Positions 36,043-43,998 of a DNA stretch of 64,000 bases are shown piece by piece. Under the pieces are notes generated by a model. It had not been told where the DNA came from and did no database searches. It worked only from the letters and a program-made list of their open reading frames with translations. The stretch's first letter is position 1, and the number at the start of each line of letters is the position of its first letter. The stretch comes from Vibrio tubiashii (lineage in GTDB: Bacteria > Pseudomonadota > Gammaproteobacteria > Enterobacterales > Vibrionaceae), in contig NZ_CP117030.1 in NCBI RefSeq assembly GCF_028551255.1, forward strand, positions 1,426,001 through 1,490,000, written 5' to 3'. Made by a program: the position numbers and the translations under genes.

Positions 36043-36324
36043 TTAGTCTGCTTTGAGATGAGACCACTGAGCATTACGATTCAAGTAATGCACAACATAG
36101 CTGCAAATCGGCTCAATCTTTACACCAAGTTGTTCGATTTGCGGTAAAACCGCTTCCATCATCACTTTGCCGTAGCCTTTACCTTGAAGCTTCTCTGGTA
36201 CCTTGGTCGAGGTGATCGCGTACACATCACCTTTGTCTTCAAACTTCACGATTGCGTAGTGATCTCCCTCAAGATGAACACGAAACTGTGAGTTTACTTC
36301 ATCAAGAATTACCTTATGAGACAT
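36043..36324 (-). CDS. Small GNAT-type acetyltransferase (YjdJ-like)
   Basis: A 93-residue member of the short N-acetyltransferase group (COG2388). The signature VYAITSTKVPEKLQGKGYGKVMMEAVL carries the acetyl-CoA loop Q-x-K-G-x-G and is followed by the C-terminal strand IEPICSYVVHYLNRN. Its size is normal for the group. It precedes and is coupled to the APH-like kinase gene. The substrate is unknown. Confidence 0.85.
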   Translation of the reverse strand: MSHKVILDEVNSQFRVHLEGDHYAIVKFEDKGDVYAITSTKVPEKLQGKGYGKVMMEAVLPQIEQLGVKIEPICSYVVHYLNRNAQWSHLKAD

Positions 36325-36495
36325 GTTGACTCCTAAAAATGATACTTAGCTCAACTTTATTGAGTGATTTGATGTTTGAACATACCGCCAAGCAAACATA
36401 GAATTGAGACTATCCACTTGTCACATAATGTCATGTGGATGTCATATATTCACCTACCTCAAAAACAATAACATGGTGGGGACAACGGAGGCTAG

Positions 36496-37230
36496 ATGAA
36501 TACCCAAGCGGCAGCAATTAAAGAACAACCGGCTCGCTCTGCAAATGATAGAAATATTTCTACTTTAAATAGTACCGATGCACTTGCCATGATTGAACAT
36601 GGTGGAGAGCTGACTATTGGTATAACAACCCCCGTAGGGACAACCTTTCGCTGTAAGACCTCTTTTATTGGTACGCACTCTGGCAATGTTATTTTAGCCG
36701 AACTACCGAAGCTTTCAGAAGACGACTTGAACTTTTTCTTCCAAGAAGGATTTTGGGCAACCATTCGAGCTATTTCACCAAGAGGTGAAGGCGCTATTGT
36801 TCACTTTCGAGGGCAGCTACAGCATGTGTTAAAAGCGCCAGTACCTATTTTCACGCTCTCCGTTCCTCAAACGATGCAAGTTACCCAACTGCGTAAAGAG
36901 CCTCGTTTCGACGTGAATCTAGCCGCTAGAGTGATTGCAGAGACTCATAAGCTCGATTGTGAAATTCGTGACCTGTCGAAAAGTGGTTGTCGCTTTATCA
37001 CTGCACCATTGAGCCGCCCATTTCAAATTGGTGATGAAATCGCTTTAAATGTTCAACTAAGCTCGCAAAAAGGGGCTGAGTTTGCTCCTCTGTATGGCAA
37101 AGTGTGTAACTTACAGCGCTCATTACATTATGCTCGCTATGGTGTTGCGTTTACTGACGACGGAAAAGAGAATGCCAAAGTGCTACTCGGTCATTTAAAA
37201 TTTGATGGCACTAAGCTTACGCTAAGATAA
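36496..37230 (+). CDS. PilZ-domain protein (YcgR-like c-di-GMP receptor)
   Basis: A 244-residue protein. The N-terminal YcgR-type domain (about 30-130) is followed by a PilZ domain with both c-di-GMP motifs: RxxxR in LRKEPRFDV and D-x-S-x-x-G in DLSKSGCRFI. YcgR-like proteins bind c-di-GMP and tune motility or surface functions. ATG at 36496 has CGGAGG upstream. It is monocistronic, ended by a strong terminator. Confidence 0.93.
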   Translation: MNTQAAAIKEQPARSANDRNISTLNSTDALAMIEHGGELTIGITTPVGTTFRCKTSFIGTHSGNVILAELPKLSEDDLNFFFQEGFWATIRAISPRGEGAIVHFRGQLQHVLKAPVPIFTLSVPQTMQVTQLRKEPRFDVNLAARVIAETHKLDCEIRDLSKSGCRFITAPLSRPFQIGDEIALNVQLSSQKGAEFAPLYGKVCNLQRSLHYARYGVAFTDDGKENAKVLLGHLKFDGTKLTLR

Positions 37231-37243
37231 CCAGACGAATACA

Positions 37244-37273
37244 AAAACGCCCTGCAAATTTGCAGGGCGTTTT
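37244..37273. terminator. Bidirectional terminator
   Basis: A 30-bp perfect palindrome: AAAACGCCCTGCAAA and its complement. It lies between convergent pilZ-type and gltS genes, with U-tracts on both strands. Confidence 0.92.
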
Positions 37274-37289
37274 CATATCTAGCCATTCA

Positions 37290-38516
37290 TTAACCAATAA
37301 ATGAAATGTAGCCTTGTAGGATAATCAAGTTAACAATGTCGATGAAAAATGCACCGACAATTGGCACGACCATAAATGCTTGTGGTGACGGACCAAACTT
37401 ATTCACCAATGACCCCATATTCATTACTGCTGTCGGAGTAGCACCAAGGCCAAAGCCACAGTGACCACCAGCAATAACCGCCGCGTCGTAGTTTGAACCC
37501 ATCACTTTGAACGTGACAAAGTACGAGAAAACACCTAACACAACAGATTGCACAGCCAGAATGACTAAGAACGGAATTGCTAAGTCAAAGATGTTCCAAA
37601 GCTTCAAGCTCATCAGAGCCATTGCCAAGAACAAGGACAAAGAAACCGTACCTAATATATCAACCGTCTCTGCATCCACTTTATGTGTCTTAGTCACTTC
37701 CAATAGGTTGGTAATGAACACTCCAATGAACAACGCATAAACGAAGTCAGGGATCATCAGCCAACTGATTTCAAAACTGCTGACCCACTGCTCTAGGTAT
37801 TTAGCACCCGTCACACAGATGAGAAGAATAAACAAAATCTCGATAACCTTTTTTGCGGTTACTTTGTCTTCTTCATATTCATTGTAAGTCACGAGTTCTG
37901 GAAAACGTTCATGGGTTTGTGTACCCGTGCCGTACTCAGATTCAAAGCCATTCTTGTTGATCAGCTTTTGCGCGACTGGACTACCAATAATACCGCCGAT
38001 GATCAGACCAAATGTGGCCGATGCCATTGCAATTTCAAGCGTGTTAGATAAGCCGTAACTATCAGCAAATGTCTGCGACCAAGCCGCGCCAGTACCATGC
38101 CCACCAGAAAGCGTAATAGAGCCTGCAATCAAGCCCATTAAAGGATCAAGCCCCAAAGCGGTCGCCATAGAGACACCGACACCGTTTTGGATAATGATAT
38201 AAAAAGACGCAACGGCTAAGAAGATAAAGACTTTAGCACCCCCTTTCATCAACTGGGTGTAGTTAGCCGCAAGGCCAACAGTACTAAAGAACATCAACAT
38301 AAACACTTCTTGCAGCGGTAGAGAGAACTCTAAGTCTATGCCTTTGAAATGCATTAGTGTGATGATGACAGCTACGATAAGACCACCGACAATCGGCTCA
38401 GGGATATTGAACTTCTTTAAGACAGGAAGTTTAGAGTTGACGAAGTGCCCTAAGAATAAAACGCTGATAGCGATTAAGAAAGATTCTAGTGGTCCAACTG
38501 AAATTATCTGATTCAT
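37290..38516 (-). CDS. gltS: GltS sodium/glutamate symporter
   Basis: A 408-residue membrane protein matching GltS length. It has ten or more helices in two inverted repeats with the Gly-rich reentrant loops ITLSGGHGTGAAW and AVIAGGHCGFGLGATPTAV, which are diagnostic for GltS. It imports glutamate with sodium. It is preceded by a 312-bp gap before qrr, which is transcribed in the same direction. Confidence 0.95.
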   Translation of the reverse strand: MNQIISVGPLESFLIAISVLFLGHFVNSKLPVLKKFNIPEPIVGGLIVAVIITLMHFKGIDLEFSLPLQEVFMLMFFSTVGLAANYTQLMKGGAKVFIFLAVASFYIIIQNGVGVSMATALGLDPLMGLIAGSITLSGGHGTGAAWSQTFADSYGLSNTLEIAMASATFGLIIGGIIGSPVAQKLINKNGFESEYGTGTQTHERFPELVTYNEYEEDKVTAKKVIEILFILLICVTGAKYLEQWVSSFEISWLMIPDFVYALFIGVFITNLLEVTKTHKVDAETVDILGTVSLSLFLAMALMSLKLWNIFDLAIPFLVILAVQSVVLGVFSYFVTFKVMGSNYDAAVIAGGHCGFGLGATPTAVMNMGSLVNKFGPSPQAFMVVPIVGAFFIDIVNLIILQGYISFIG

Positions 38517-38828
38517 ATAACCTCTTTTTTTGATTCACTCATCTTCCCTAACGAGTCCAGAGTCCTCATTGACCCTGTGGAGCAATGCTCATTGATTCAA
38601 TTTTTCTATTGAAATTTGTCCTTATACAAACAGCCTCAAGATGCTCGTTTCAACAGTTAACCCTACAAATATTAGTCTGGGTTGCGAAAAGAAAGCGGGC
38701 ATTATTAATAAACTTGCGCCCATTTGTCGAGTATTGACTTTAAAAACACTACTTAAGAGGGTGTAAACGTGCGCTAGATATTAGCTTTACACACTCAGAC
38801 GAGATAAAGATTGACAAGGTTTTAGGCA
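38517..38828. other. Leader/intergenic region between qrr and gltS
   Basis: About 310 bp without a gene. It holds the presumed gltS promoter on the minus strand and a partial hairpin with arms GTGTAAA and TTTACAC (about 38759-38792). No riboswitch pattern is evident. Confidence 0.45.
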
Positions 38829-38861
38829 AAAAAATAGCCAACCGCAATGTTGCGATTGGCT
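38828..38861 (-). terminator. Intrinsic terminator of qrr
   Basis: Minus-strand stem AGCCAATCGCAA with TTGCGGTTGGCT has one mismatch and is followed by TTTTTTT. Confidence 0.93.
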
Positions 38862-38936
38862 TATATATAGTGTGAACAAATTACATTCACTAACAACGTC
38901 AGTTGGCTAGGTGACCCTCGGCTTAATAAGGGTCAC
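38829..38936 (-). ncRNA. qrr: Qrr quorum-regulatory small RNA
   Basis: On the minus strand the RNA starts GTGACCCTTATTAAGCCGA, whose GTGACCC/GGGTCAC arms form stem-loop 1. It then contains CCTAGCCAACTGACGTTG and TTAGTGAA, the target-pairing core shared by all Qrr RNAs. It ends with a terminator (AGCCAATCGCAA arm) and a run of seven U. Length is about 108 nt, as expected. With Hfq, Qrr RNAs control luxR/hapR-type and other mRNAs at low cell density. The paralogue number cannot be assigned from this window. Confidence 0.96.
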
Positions 38937-38945
38937 TTTTAGTAA

Positions 38946-38962
38946 TGCAGTTAGCGTGCCAA
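38946..38962 (-). promoter_or_regulatory. Sigma-54 promoter of qrr
   Basis: On the minus strand TTGGCACGCTAACTGCA has GG and GC separated by exactly 10 bp, placing the start at 38936 or next to it. It is strikingly like the hcp promoter at 5975. Confidence 0.94.
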
Positions 38963-39036
38963 CTTTAAAACCACGTTATTTTTGTCTTACACCGCATTTT
39001 TTGGGCGGTTTTACTTCCCAAAATGCAATATGAAAA

Positions 39037-39049
39037 TTGCATTTTGCAA
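39037..39049. promoter_or_regulatory. LuxO-type binding site upstream of qrr
   Basis: TTGCATTTTGCAA is a perfect inverted repeat and fits the LuxO operator form TTGCA-N3-TGCAA. It is centred about 107 bp upstream of the qrr start, a typical enhancer position. Partial copies (AAAATGCAA near 39020, TTTGCAAAAGCA near 39053) flank it. Confidence 0.88.
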
Positions 39050-39170
39050 TTATTTGCAAAAGCATATTAAACCATGTTCCTATGAACACATTTATCAACG
39101 TTGATTTTTCATACTTTTTCTACATAAGAGTCGGTATACTCTTGGCACCTAAATTTAGTTATCACGAAGA

Positions 39171-40091
39171 ATGAACTACTTAACTACTTTTCTTAAAGGC
39201 ATGGCCATGGGCGCAGCAGACGTTGTACCTGGGGTGTCAGGCGGGACCATCGCATTTATTACTGGTATTTACGACACCTTGCTTGAAAGTATTCGTCGTA
39301 TTAACCCGAGTGTTATTGGCATCTGGAAGCGCGAAGGTTTCAAAGCGGCATTTGCGCATATCAATGGCTTATTTCTCATTGCCCTGTTTGGTGGTGTGCT
39401 TACCAGTATCGCGACCCTTGCTAAACTGATCTCATGGCTACTGGTAACTCATCCGATTCCGCTGTGGTCGTTTTTCTTCGGACTGATTCTGGTGTCTGTG
39501 TTCCATATGCTTAAGCAAATTGAACAAAGAAGCTTAAGTCGACTCGTCTTCTTACTACTCGGGGTAGCGTTCGCTTACAGCATTACGGTGCTTAATCCAC
39601 TCCAACTTGAGCCAACCAGCATCAATGTGCTGCTCGCGGGCGGCATCGCAATTTGTGCGATGATCCTACCAGGCATCTCCGGCAGCTTCATTTTGTTATT
39701 GATTGGTATGTACACCCCAGTATTAGGAGCGGTAAAATCCTTTGACCTTCCTATCCTTGCTTTATTCCTAACAGGCTGCGTTTTGAGCTTACTGAGCTTT
39801 TCTCACGTTCTTTCTTGGCTTCTAAAGCGCTTCAGAGATCTTACTCTCGTCTTTCTAACTGGTTTAATGCTTGGTACTTTACCTAAAATCTGGCCGTGGA
39901 AAGAGACCATCAGTTGGCGTACAAATTCAAGCGGTGAGCAAGTTCCTCTGATTCAGCACAACTTATCGCCTTCAGCCTTTGAAGCATTGAATTCTCAACC
40001 GTCTCAACTCGGCATTGCTATTGTCTTAATGCTTTGTGCAATCGGCTTAGTCTTAGGCTTAGAGAAGTTCGCTGAAAATCGAGATCTATAA
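39171..40091 (+). CDS. popT: DUF368 undecaprenyl-phosphate translocase (PopT-type)
   Basis: A 306-residue polytopic membrane protein with the family opening KGMAMGAADVVPGVSGGTIAFITGIYD and a second matching repeat AICAMILPGISGSFILLLIGMY. DUF368 proteins were shown to recycle undecaprenyl phosphate across the inner membrane for cell-wall and O-antigen synthesis (Vibrio cholerae PopT). It is divergent from qrr, so the region upstream also contains the LuxO site, but its own promoter is not obvious. A terminator follows. Confidence 0.9.
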   Translation: MNYLTTFLKGMAMGAADVVPGVSGGTIAFITGIYDTLLESIRRINPSVIGIWKREGFKAAFAHINGLFLIALFGGVLTSIATLAKLISWLLVTHPIPLWSFFFGLILVSVFHMLKQIEQRSLSRLVFLLLGVAFAYSITVLNPLQLEPTSINVLLAGGIAICAMILPGISGSFILLLIGMYTPVLGAVKSFDLPILALFLTGCVLSLLSFSHVLSWLLKRFRDLTLVFLTGLMLGTLPKIWPWKETISWRTNSSGEQVPLIQHNLSPSAFEALNSQPSQLGIAIVLMLCAIGLVLGLEKFAENRDL

Positions 40092-40103
40092 TCATTCACT
40101 TTG

Positions 40104-40133
40104 AAAAAACGGCTTCTATTGAAGCCGTTTTTT
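40104..40133 (+). terminator. Terminator after the DUF368 gene
   Basis: AAAAAACGGCTTC and GAAGCCGTTTTTT surround a 4-nt loop (TATT), a strong stem with a U-tract. Confidence 0.93.
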
Positions 40134-40152
40134 ATTACCACTAGAAACTTTC

Positions 40153-40171
40153 GTAATGATAATCAATTGTA
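40153..40171. promoter_or_regulatory. Fur-like box upstream of the FhuF-type gene
   Basis: GTAATGATAATCAATTGTA closely fits the GATAATGATAATCATTATC consensus. It lies about 60 bp before the start codon. Confidence 0.72.
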
Positions 40172-40229
40172 ATAAAGGTTGGATTTATTTATTCTTGGCT
40201 CACTGATTTAACGGAATAAGTACAACAAT

Positions 40230-40961
40230 ATGAGTGGCCATTCGTTCTTTGAGCACCTTTTCGAACACTCACAGCAAGTCACCCCTCATCTAAACGGCGC
40301 AATAAAACCTCTAGCTGAGGTGAATGCCGAGCATCCGCTCATTCATATCGATCGCTCCAGTTCAGAACATATTCGTCAACTATACGAAAGGCTACAACTA
40401 GAGCACCCCGAAGCCGGGGCACCGTACTGGCTGACTCGTACTTGGACACTGCTTTGTTGGCAGCCTATTTATGTCGCTTTTATTGCTATCTACTCTTGCC
40501 AGGGTTTACCTAAGCTGTCAGCGATTGGTCAGCAAGTTCAGCTTAACTTTATCAGCGGTTATCAATTTGATAGTGAAGACTACTTTCAGGGGACTGAACA
40601 AGAACTGATTGAACATGCGGGCAAAGAACTCAATGCTCTATTTGATTATTTCCGCCAAGAGATGAGTCTTTGGACCCGCATCCGACCTGGTTTTACCAAT
40701 CACTTGTTTGCTGATGGGGTACTCGGTTGTTTAGTTAAGTTAAGTCAATTTGCTCCCGACCTTCCCGGAGAGTATTTGATTGGTCAAGCTCGACAATGGT
40801 TAGCCGCCTGCAATCTTCCTGAAAAACTCATGGCCTCACTTAGCTATGACGAAGCATCAAAGCAACTCGTGTTTGTGCGAACCTCTTGCTGCTTAGTCTA
40901 TAAGTGCCAAGGGCGAGAACTGTGCACTGACTGCCCTCGGCACCCGGATAATAAGCGTTAA
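40230..40961 (+). CDS. FhuF-type siderophore ferric-iron reductase
   Basis: A 243-residue protein ending in the FhuF-type [2Fe-2S] motif Cys-Cys-x10-Cys-x2-Cys (CCLVYKCQGRELCTDC). The central part has WTLLCWQPIYVAFIAIY. Such reductases release iron from imported hydroxamate siderophores in the cytoplasm. A Fur-like box lies upstream. It belongs functionally with vatCDB-iutA, with the convergent MFS gene between. Its stop overlaps the stop of that gene by 4 bp. Confidence 0.88.
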   Translation: MSGHSFFEHLFEHSQQVTPHLNGAIKPLAEVNAEHPLIHIDRSSSEHIRQLYERLQLEHPEAGAPYWLTRTWTLLCWQPIYVAFIAIYSCQGLPKLSAIGQQVQLNFISGYQFDSEDYFQGTEQELIEHAGKELNALFDYFRQEMSLWTRIRPGFTNHLFADGVLGCLVKLSQFAPDLPGEYLIGQARQWLAACNLPEKLMASLSYDEASKQLVFVRTSCCLVYKCQGRELCTDCPRHPDNKR

Positions 40962-42166
40962 GACGGATTTGCGACTTCGTTTGAGGGGCGCTTTGTAACT
41001 AAATAAGCGGTTGCTACTATCAAGCCAGAAAACGTGAGACACAAATATATGGGATACAAAGGGTTTATGGTTGCGGTGAACGCCAGCAACGAGGCTAATC
41101 CATAGCCTATGGTATGCGACATCGCAATGTAACCCGCCACAGAGCCAGGGGCATCGCTTTGTTTCTCGGTCGCCTCATACGTATAGGCAGGGACAAGTAA
41201 TGCAGCTCCGCTCGCCGCAATCACCATCGCGAAAGCAAACAGCCAAATATTAGGTAATAGGAAAAGCACTAAGCCACACAACAAGCCCACCGACCCAAAT
41301 CGATACATTTTCATTGGCGTGATTTTTTTGTTTTTAACAACAATAAGTTGAACAGCAAACGTACATGCCGCGCTGATCGTCAACAGCACACCAATTCCAT
41401 CACTGATTTGAGCCGTCGACCAACTTGTTACCGATTGCATAAGCGGAGTAAAACTGTACTGCAACAGCGCAATCGCCGCACACAACAGCAAACCACTCAA
41501 TAGATAAGGCATAAAGGATTTATTCGGTAACCAAGGTAAAGCCTCAGCGGGTTTCTCGCTCTCTAAACCATGTTGAGGCGTTGGCTGAAAAAGCACCGTG
41601 AGGAGGGCGATAAGAGGAAGCACGATCATTAGCGTCAATGGTGCATAGGGAGAAAACTTTAAAGCGACTATCGCAATCAATGGCCCAACAAGCCTGCCCA
41701 CGCTCAACCCAATACTGATGCTCGTGATGGCTTGTAATCGGTTCTTTGTACCACACAAAAGGATTGCCCAATGTTGGCAAGCAGGAACCATTCCCGATAC
41801 AGTGCAACCGTATATAATCCGAGCGAGTATCAATCCGACTAACCAGAGCATTACCATATGGGGCTGATGCTCACTTAAGATGGCAAATAGAAACAAGAGC
41901 ACGAAACTGATCGCCATGCCAAACAAGGCTTGGACAACCACATTTCTCGGACCACGTTTGTCGCTATACCTCCCCCAGTAAGGTGCCGAGGGCAAAAACA
42001 GAAAGCTGCCAATCGCGATAAGAATCGACCAAGTAGGTAAACTGAATGCAGAGCGTTCAACTAAGAAAGGCAATGAAACCAGCAAGCCATTTTGACCAAT
42101 ACCCATGAGTGCTGCTGCTGAACTGATTGCCCACAGTTGAGCCTTTTTTCCGTGTAAAACTGACAT
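40958..42166 (-). CDS. MFS transporter, iron-regulated neighbourhood
   Basis: A 402-residue major facilitator protein with twelve helices. The A-loop PYWGRYSDKRGPRN is the conserved MFS motif and the hydrophobic NGLLVSLPFL start is typical of drug or siderophore exporters. It is divergent from vatC with a Fur-like box in the 150-bp gap. A role in exporting or recycling siderophore is likely but not proven; drug export is the alternative. Confidence 0.8.
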   Translation of the reverse strand: MSVLHGKKAQLWAISSAAALMGIGQNGLLVSLPFLVERSAFSLPTWSILIAIGSFLFLPSAPYWGRYSDKRGPRNVVVQALFGMAISFVLLFLFAILSEHQPHMVMLWLVGLILARIIYGCTVSGMVPACQHWAILLCGTKNRLQAITSISIGLSVGRLVGPLIAIVALKFSPYAPLTLMIVLPLIALLTVLFQPTPQHGLESEKPAEALPWLPNKSFMPYLLSGLLLCAAIALLQYSFTPLMQSVTSWSTAQISDGIGVLLTISAACTFAVQLIVVKNKKITPMKMYRFGSVGLLCGLVLFLLPNIWLFAFAMVIAASGAALLVPAYTYEATEKQSDAPGSVAGYIAMSHTIGYGLASLLAFTATINPLYPIYLCLTFSGLIVATAYLVTKRPSNEVANPS

Positions 42167-42240
42167 ATTTGTAATTCATTGTAATTGTTATAAAAATCAG
42201 CAATGAACAATTCATATCGTTAATGATAGAGTTATTGATT

Positions 42241-42259
42241 GTGAAAATAATTCTCATTG
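42241..42259. promoter_or_regulatory. Fur-like box between the MFS and vatC genes
   Basis: GTGAAAATAATTCTCATTG reads on the complement as AATGAGAATTATTTTCAC, a good Fur-type sequence. A second weaker match (CGTTAATGATAG) lies just to its left. Both divergent genes would be controlled. Confidence 0.68.
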
Positions 42260-42319
42260 CTTTTTTGGCGTGATAAAGTTAGCGGCTTAAAGCCAATAAC
42301 TCAACTTCATATTTTACTT

Positions 42320-43087
42320 ATGTATCAACTTGTCGATGCGTCGTTCGAAATCGACGGTAAAGTTATCTTATCTCCCACAACGCTCGATTTTGCTCCGGGG
42401 AAGGTGACAACACTTCTTGGTCACAATGGTTGTGGTAAATCGACCTTAGTTAAACTTCTTAGTCGTCAAAATGCGCCAACCCATGGACAAGTTCTGTTTA
42501 ATCAACAACTCGTCTCTTCGTTTTCAAGCTTAGAGTTCGCTCATCAAGTGGCTTATTTACCTCAGCATCCGCCGATCACTGACGGTGTCACCGTTCGCGA
42601 ATTGGTCTGTTTTGGACGCTACCCGTGGAAAGGGGCATTTGGTCGTTACGGAAAAGAAGATTACGCCATTGTCGACCAAGCGATTGAGAAAGTTGGCTTA
42701 ACACCATTTGCAGAGCGATTTGTCGCTACCTTATCAGGTGGTGAAAGACAAAGAGCTTGGGTCGCTATGCTGCTCGCTCAACAAAGCCAATGTATTTTAC
42801 TTGATGAACCGACTTCGGCTTTGGATGTCGCCCATCAACATGAACTATTAGCCTTAATTCGAGAGCTCAACCAATCGATGGGTTTAACGGTGATCATGGT
42901 ACTACATGATGTCAACATGGCTGCTAAGTTTAGCGATCATCTGATTGCCCTCCACTCTGGAAAAGTCATTGCCGCTGGCTCTCCTCAAGAGCTAATGACG
43001 CCAGAGACGTTAATGAAAATATACGGTATGGAGCTCGCGTTGTTCGAACACCCTAAGACGGGCAAACCGATCAGCTACATACCTTAA
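42320..43087 (+). CDS. vatC: VatC-like ferric-hydroxamate ABC transporter ATPase (FhuC type)
   Basis: A 255-residue ABC ATPase. It has Walker A GHNGCGKST, a Q-loop in AYLPQHP, signature LSGGERQRA, Walker B CILLDEPTSALD and the H-loop His in VLHDVNM. FhuC-type proteins power import of ferric hydroxamates. ATG at 42320 gives the family length; no ribosome binding site is clear. It is followed by vatD (17-bp gap) and vatB, the order reported for the V. vulnificus aerobactin cluster. Confidence 0.9.
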   Translation: MYQLVDASFEIDGKVILSPTTLDFAPGKVTTLLGHNGCGKSTLVKLLSRQNAPTHGQVLFNQQLVSSFSSLEFAHQVAYLPQHPPITDGVTVRELVCFGRYPWKGAFGRYGKEDYAIVDQAIEKVGLTPFAERFVATLSGGERQRAWVAMLLAQQSQCILLDEPTSALDVAHQHELLALIRELNQSMGLTVIMVLHDVNMAAKFSDHLIALHSGKVIAAGSPQELMTPETLMKIYGMELALFEHPKTGKPISYIP

Positions 43088-43104
43088 ACAAGAAGGAACC
43101 TGTT

Positions 43105-43998
43105 GTGAAAAAACTCATAGTAATGCTCTCTGCAGCATTGGCATTCAATAGCTACGCGCTCGATATTACCCACGAAATGGGAACAGCTTCCTTTGAAACG
43201 ACACCGAAGAAAGTCGTGGCACTAGATTGGGTATTGACCGAAACGGTACTCAGCCTTGGCGTCGACCTCGAAGGTGTCGCCGATACCAACGGCTATCAGC
43301 AATGGGTTGTTGAGCCAAGCCTAGATTCTGATGTGATCGATGTTGGCTCGCGACGCGAACCTAATTTAGAGTTACTCACGGATATCAAACCCGATGTCAT
43401 CTTAATCAGCAAACATATGGCCGCTGCCTATGATCAGTTGAATAAGATTGCGCCAGTTCTCGTTTACAGTGTTTATAGTGAAGAAAAGCAACCATTAGCG
43501 TCAGCAAAATCTATTACGACCTCTTTGGGTAAACTGTTCGACAAAGAACAACGTGCCAAGCAAGTGATCGAGCAAACGGACCAACGCCTTACGAACAACG
43601 GAGAAAAAGTTGTTTCAGCCGGAAAGTCAGACAAACCGCTACTGTTTGCGCGATTCATTAACGATAAAACACTGCGTATTCACAGCCAAGGTTCTCTGGC
43701 GCAAGACACTATCAGCGCGATGGGGCTAAAGAATGATTGGCAAGAGCAAACCAATCTTTGGGGCTTCACCACAACGGGAACAGAAAAGCTGGCCGAGCAT
43801 CAAAAAGCCAACGTAATGATTTTTGGTCCTTTGAAACAAGAAGAACGTCAGCAACTTACGAAGTCTCCTCTTTGGCAAGCGATGGAGTTCACTCGTACAG
43901 ATTCTGTTTACGAGCTTCCAGCAATTTGGACTTTTGGTGGACTGATCGCAGCACAAAGATTTAGTGACCACATTACCGAGCAACTCATCCAACAATAA
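43105..43998 (+). CDS. vatD: VatD-like ferric-siderophore periplasmic binding protein (FhuD type)
   Basis: A 297-residue exported binding protein. A signal peptide (LIVMLSAALAFNSYA) is followed by a type III periplasmic-binding-protein fold with the lobe motif KKVVALDWVLTETVLSLGV and the long helix region. FhuD-like proteins carry ferric hydroxamates, here probably aerobactin, to the permease. The GTG start has AAGGA upstream. The stop overlaps the start of vatB (TAATG). Confidence 0.9.
   Translation: MKKLIVMLSAALAFNSYALDITHEMGTASFETTPKKVVALDWVLTETVLSLGVDLEGVADTNGYQQWVVEPSLDSDVIDVGSRREPNLELLTDIKPDVILISKHMAAAYDQLNKIAPVLVYSVYSEEKQPLASAKSITTSLGKLFDKEQRAKQVIEQTDQRLTNNGEKVVSAGKSDKPLLFARFINDKTLRIHSQGSLAQDTISAMGLKNDWQEQTNLWGFTTTGTEKLAEHQKANVMIFGPLKQEERQQLTKSPLWQAMEFTRTDSVYELPAIWTFGGLIAAQRFSDHITEQLIQQ

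Noticed and set aside
37244..37273. 30-bp perfect palindrome as an operator
   Set aside because: Position between convergent genes and U-tracts on both strands mark it as a bidirectional terminator.
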